Part shown: in pieces, positions 62,308 through 64,000 of the stretch
Layout of the letters: each line of letters opens with the position of its first letter
How positions within the stretch are numbered: position 1 is the first letter of the stretch
DNA from: a virus
Strand: one strand, 5' to 3'
DNA length: 64,000 bases
IMG/VR virus record: IMGVR_UViG_3300030098_003782
Location: 1 to 64,000 of that record
Made by a program: the position numbers and the translations under genes
Notes under the pieces: model-generated
Database searches by the model: none
What the model was told of the DNA's origin: nothing
What the model saw: only the letters and a program-made list of their open reading frames with translations

Positions 62308-64000
62308 TTATTTATATGTTTTACGTACTGCTGCTTCACCAGAGTACAAATTTAGTAAATTATTGCTTATGTTGTTATAAATTAGACGAATTCCTGCCCA
62401 TTTATCTATAAATTTTCTTCTATTTTGCCATTCTTTAGCTGTATCTATGTAAGATGGATTTATAATTTCACTCATTCCATCAACAATAAACATATTATTT
62501 GTAGAAGAAGTTGTTATAGTTCCTGTATTAATTCCTCCTATTATATTAGGATTTGTTATAGTTCCTGCCATATAATAAGAACTTGTATCTATAGCTATTG
62601 CTGCCATGTCTCTAAAATTATTTACTTTCCAATTATTACCTACTCTTCTAATATTAACTAAATATTCAAGAGCAGTTGGAGCTACAGCTCTACTACCATC
62701 CAATTCTCCTGCAGATATTTGTAAAGTATTATATACAAAGAAAGAAGTAAATCCGTGTTCTAGTACACTAATATTTTGAGGATTAAAAGTTTCTAAAGTA
62801 TAGTTGAAACTTGCTAATAATGTATCTTCTTCTCTATATTCATTATGTATATATTCTATTTCAAATGGAGATACTTCTCCATAAAAATTTCCTCTTGAAT
62901 CTGAATTATGCTTCCAAATATAATTAGACTGGTCAGTAATAGAATAAAAATCTTTTGATGTATTAAAGTATATATATGGAGTATAATCATGGAATCCACA
63001 CCACACATTAAATTCTGGATAGTAAGATATAGTCCATCCTTTAGGAGTAAAATACGTATCATCATCCCAATCAAGAGGATCAAATGTAAATGTATTAGGT
63101 CCTCCAGGATTATCATTAACAATTACAGTTACATATTGACCAACATCACAATCAAAAAATATTTCACCTCCTTGCCATGTTGATCCAGCTTGTGCTATTG
63201 TTGATAAATACTCATTCCATCCAGTAATAAAATCAGATGTAGGTATAAGATCTTTTTTAGTTAATATAATTCTTTTAAATTTAGGATCATATATTGCTGT
63301 AAGCCCAAGACCTATTACAGGATTATCAAATATTATACTAATACATGAAGCATTAAAACTATATGCTTCTAACGCAAATGTTAAGTTATTTTCAAACCAA
63401 TTTTCCATTCCTGCAGTACTAATTTCATTTAGCTTATCTTTCATTAAAAATACTTTTTTAGCATTTCTATCTATAAAGAAATATCCATAATTAGTAGTTG
63501 CTGTTGCCCACTGAGATTGTGTACCTCCATATCCCTTATCTGTTTGCATTATTTCATCTGGATCCTGCTGGAATATATCTCCACTACCTACAAAAGCTTC
63601 AGTACCGTCTTTCATTTGCATTTGCTGTTTACCTTTGGTAACATACAAACTTTCTTCCATATGGAAATATAATAAATTATTAAAAGAAGATAGTTTCCAC
63701 AACTCCCCTCTATTTTTTGGAGCATCTTTAAATTCATTTGCTAAGAATAATCTATAGTTATCTGTTAAACTAGTAGTATCTCTTTTAACACTTCTATGTG
63801 CTCTTGTAGGAAATTCAGTCTGTTCAATTTCTTTTAACGGTAATGGAAAAGCTGGTCTTAAATCATTTTCAGCTGAAAAACTATCATCATAATTTAAATT
63901 ATCTTGATGTGTAAAATCATCTTCTCCATTAGCTTGTATCATTCTTTTAGCTATAGATCCTGGAAAATATAAATCTTTATCGCTTTCAGTATGTCTAAAA
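62308..64000 (-). CDS. Tail protein, N-terminus cut by the right edge
   Basis: The frame is open past the ATG at 63942 to the window end (codons read FRHTESDKDLYFPGSIAKRM before it), so that ATG is internal and the gene continues off the edge. The visible 560 or so residues are beta-rich with many aromatic, Asn and Thr residues, and no membrane segment. A long acidic-aromatic protein just upstream of the ejected proteins fits a tail hub or tubular protein in crAss-like phages. The family is not certain. Confidence 0.6.
   Translation of the reverse strand, partial: FRHTESDKDLYFPGSIAKRMIQANGEDDFTHQDNLNYDDSFSAENDLRPAFPLPLKEIEQTEFPTRAHRSVKRDTTSLTDNYRLFLANEFKDAPKNRGELWKLSSFNNLLYFHMEESLYVTKGKQQMQMKDGTEAFVGSGDIFQQDPDEIMQTDKGYGGTQSQWATATTNYGYFFIDRNAKKVFLMKDKLNEISTAGMENWFENNLTFALEAYSFNASCISIIFDNPVIGLGLTAIYDPKFKRIILTKKDLIPTSDFITGWNEYLSTIAQAGSTWQGGEIFFDCDVGQYVTVIVNDNPGGPNTFTFDPLDWDDDTYFTPKGWTISYYPEFNVWCGFHDYTPYIYFNTSKDFYSITDQSNYIWKHNSDSRGNFYGEVSPFEIEYIHNEYREEDTLLASFNYTLETFNPQNISVLEHGFTSFFVYNTLQISAGELDGSRAVAPTALEYLVNIRRVGNNWKVNNFRDMAAIAIDTSSYYMAGTITNPNIIGGINTGTITTSSTNNMFIVDGMSEIINPSYIDTAKEWQNRRKFIDKWAGIRLIYNNISNNLLNLYSGEAAVRKTYK
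62339..62375 (-). promoter_or_regulatory. Possible promoter element before the 755-residue gene
   Basis: The minus strand has CTAAATTTGTACTC about 45 bases upstream of the 62306 start (the TANNTTTG match lies at 62348-62355). It resembles the elements before the portal and scaffold-like genes. It lies in coding sequence and has no clear -33 box, so it may be chance. Confidence 0.2.

Noticed and set aside
62307-62339. Upstream ATG extending the 755-residue virion protein by 11 codons
   Set aside because: It lies inside the upstream tail gene, while ATG 62306 follows an A-rich leader and gives the MKTK start shared with a related protein.
1-64000. Integrase, transposase, CRISPR array, tRNA genes or insertion sequences
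   Set aside because: None seen on either strand; no evenly spaced repeats and no recombinase motifs, so the phage is probably not an integrating type.
1-64000. Reassigned stop codon, known in some crAss-like phages
   Set aside because: TAA, TAG and TGA all end genes at positions that fit gene overlaps, and long genes run without internal TAG or TGA.

Overview
The window is most of the genome of a double-stranded DNA tailed phage of the crAss-like group (Crassvirales, podovirus type) with a Bacteroidota host. The host is probably an aquatic or marine flavobacterium, by analogy with Cellulophaga phage phi14:2; this is inference. Three observations support the assignment. The capsid cassette runs terminase, portal, scaffold-like protein, major capsid protein, and it sits beside an IHF-like gene. 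A block of very large virion proteins includes a 2789-residue protein with the DFDID catalytic loop known from the crAss-like virion RNA polymerase. The DNA is AT-rich, has A-rich leaders without Shine-Dalgarno sequences, and carries at least one promoter of the Bacteroidota type (TTG-N18-TANNTTTG). The standard bacterial code fits: TAA, TAG and TGA all end genes.

Layout. Positions 1-18523 (minus strand) are a late block read right to left: a GroES-like co-chaperonin, small proteins, a zinc ribbon, an IHF-like protein, a ParB-like protein, a candidate small terminase, TerL, a SET-domain protein, portal, two glycine-rich virion proteins, scaffold-like protein, major capsid protein and head/tail proteins. 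Positions 18524-18994 hold no gene but contain a roughly 240-base folded element and further hairpins between the divergent blocks. Positions 18995-37554 (plus strand) are the early/replication block: small early genes that each carry a terminator hairpin, a family A DNA polymerase, an SF2 helicase, a DnaB-like helicase, a run of tiny overlapping genes, a Sak4-like ATPase, an SSB-like protein, a primase, an SbcD-like phosphoesterase, a PD-(D/E)XK nuclease, a VWA/metallopeptidase plus MoxR ATPase cassette, and a 5'-3' exonuclease. A hairpin at 37560 ends both converging blocks. Positions 37598-64000 (minus strand) encode the giant, probably ejected virion proteins and a tail protein cut by the right edge.

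How it works together. Both minus blocks read leftwards and both run off the window, so on a circular or circularly permuted map they would join into one late block opposite one early block. The infecting particle probably delivers the RNA polymerase protein and its large partners. They would transcribe the early block, whose products copy and recombine the DNA. The late block then makes, folds (co-chaperonin) and packages the head. The most unusual parts are four HExxH metallopeptidase-like proteins, porin-like glycine/aromatic segments in three putative virion proteins, a repeated Tyr-Gln-x-Gly-Gly-like linker motif across the same proteins, and several folded intergenic RNAs in the early block. 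Functions are read from motifs by eye; no database search was run.
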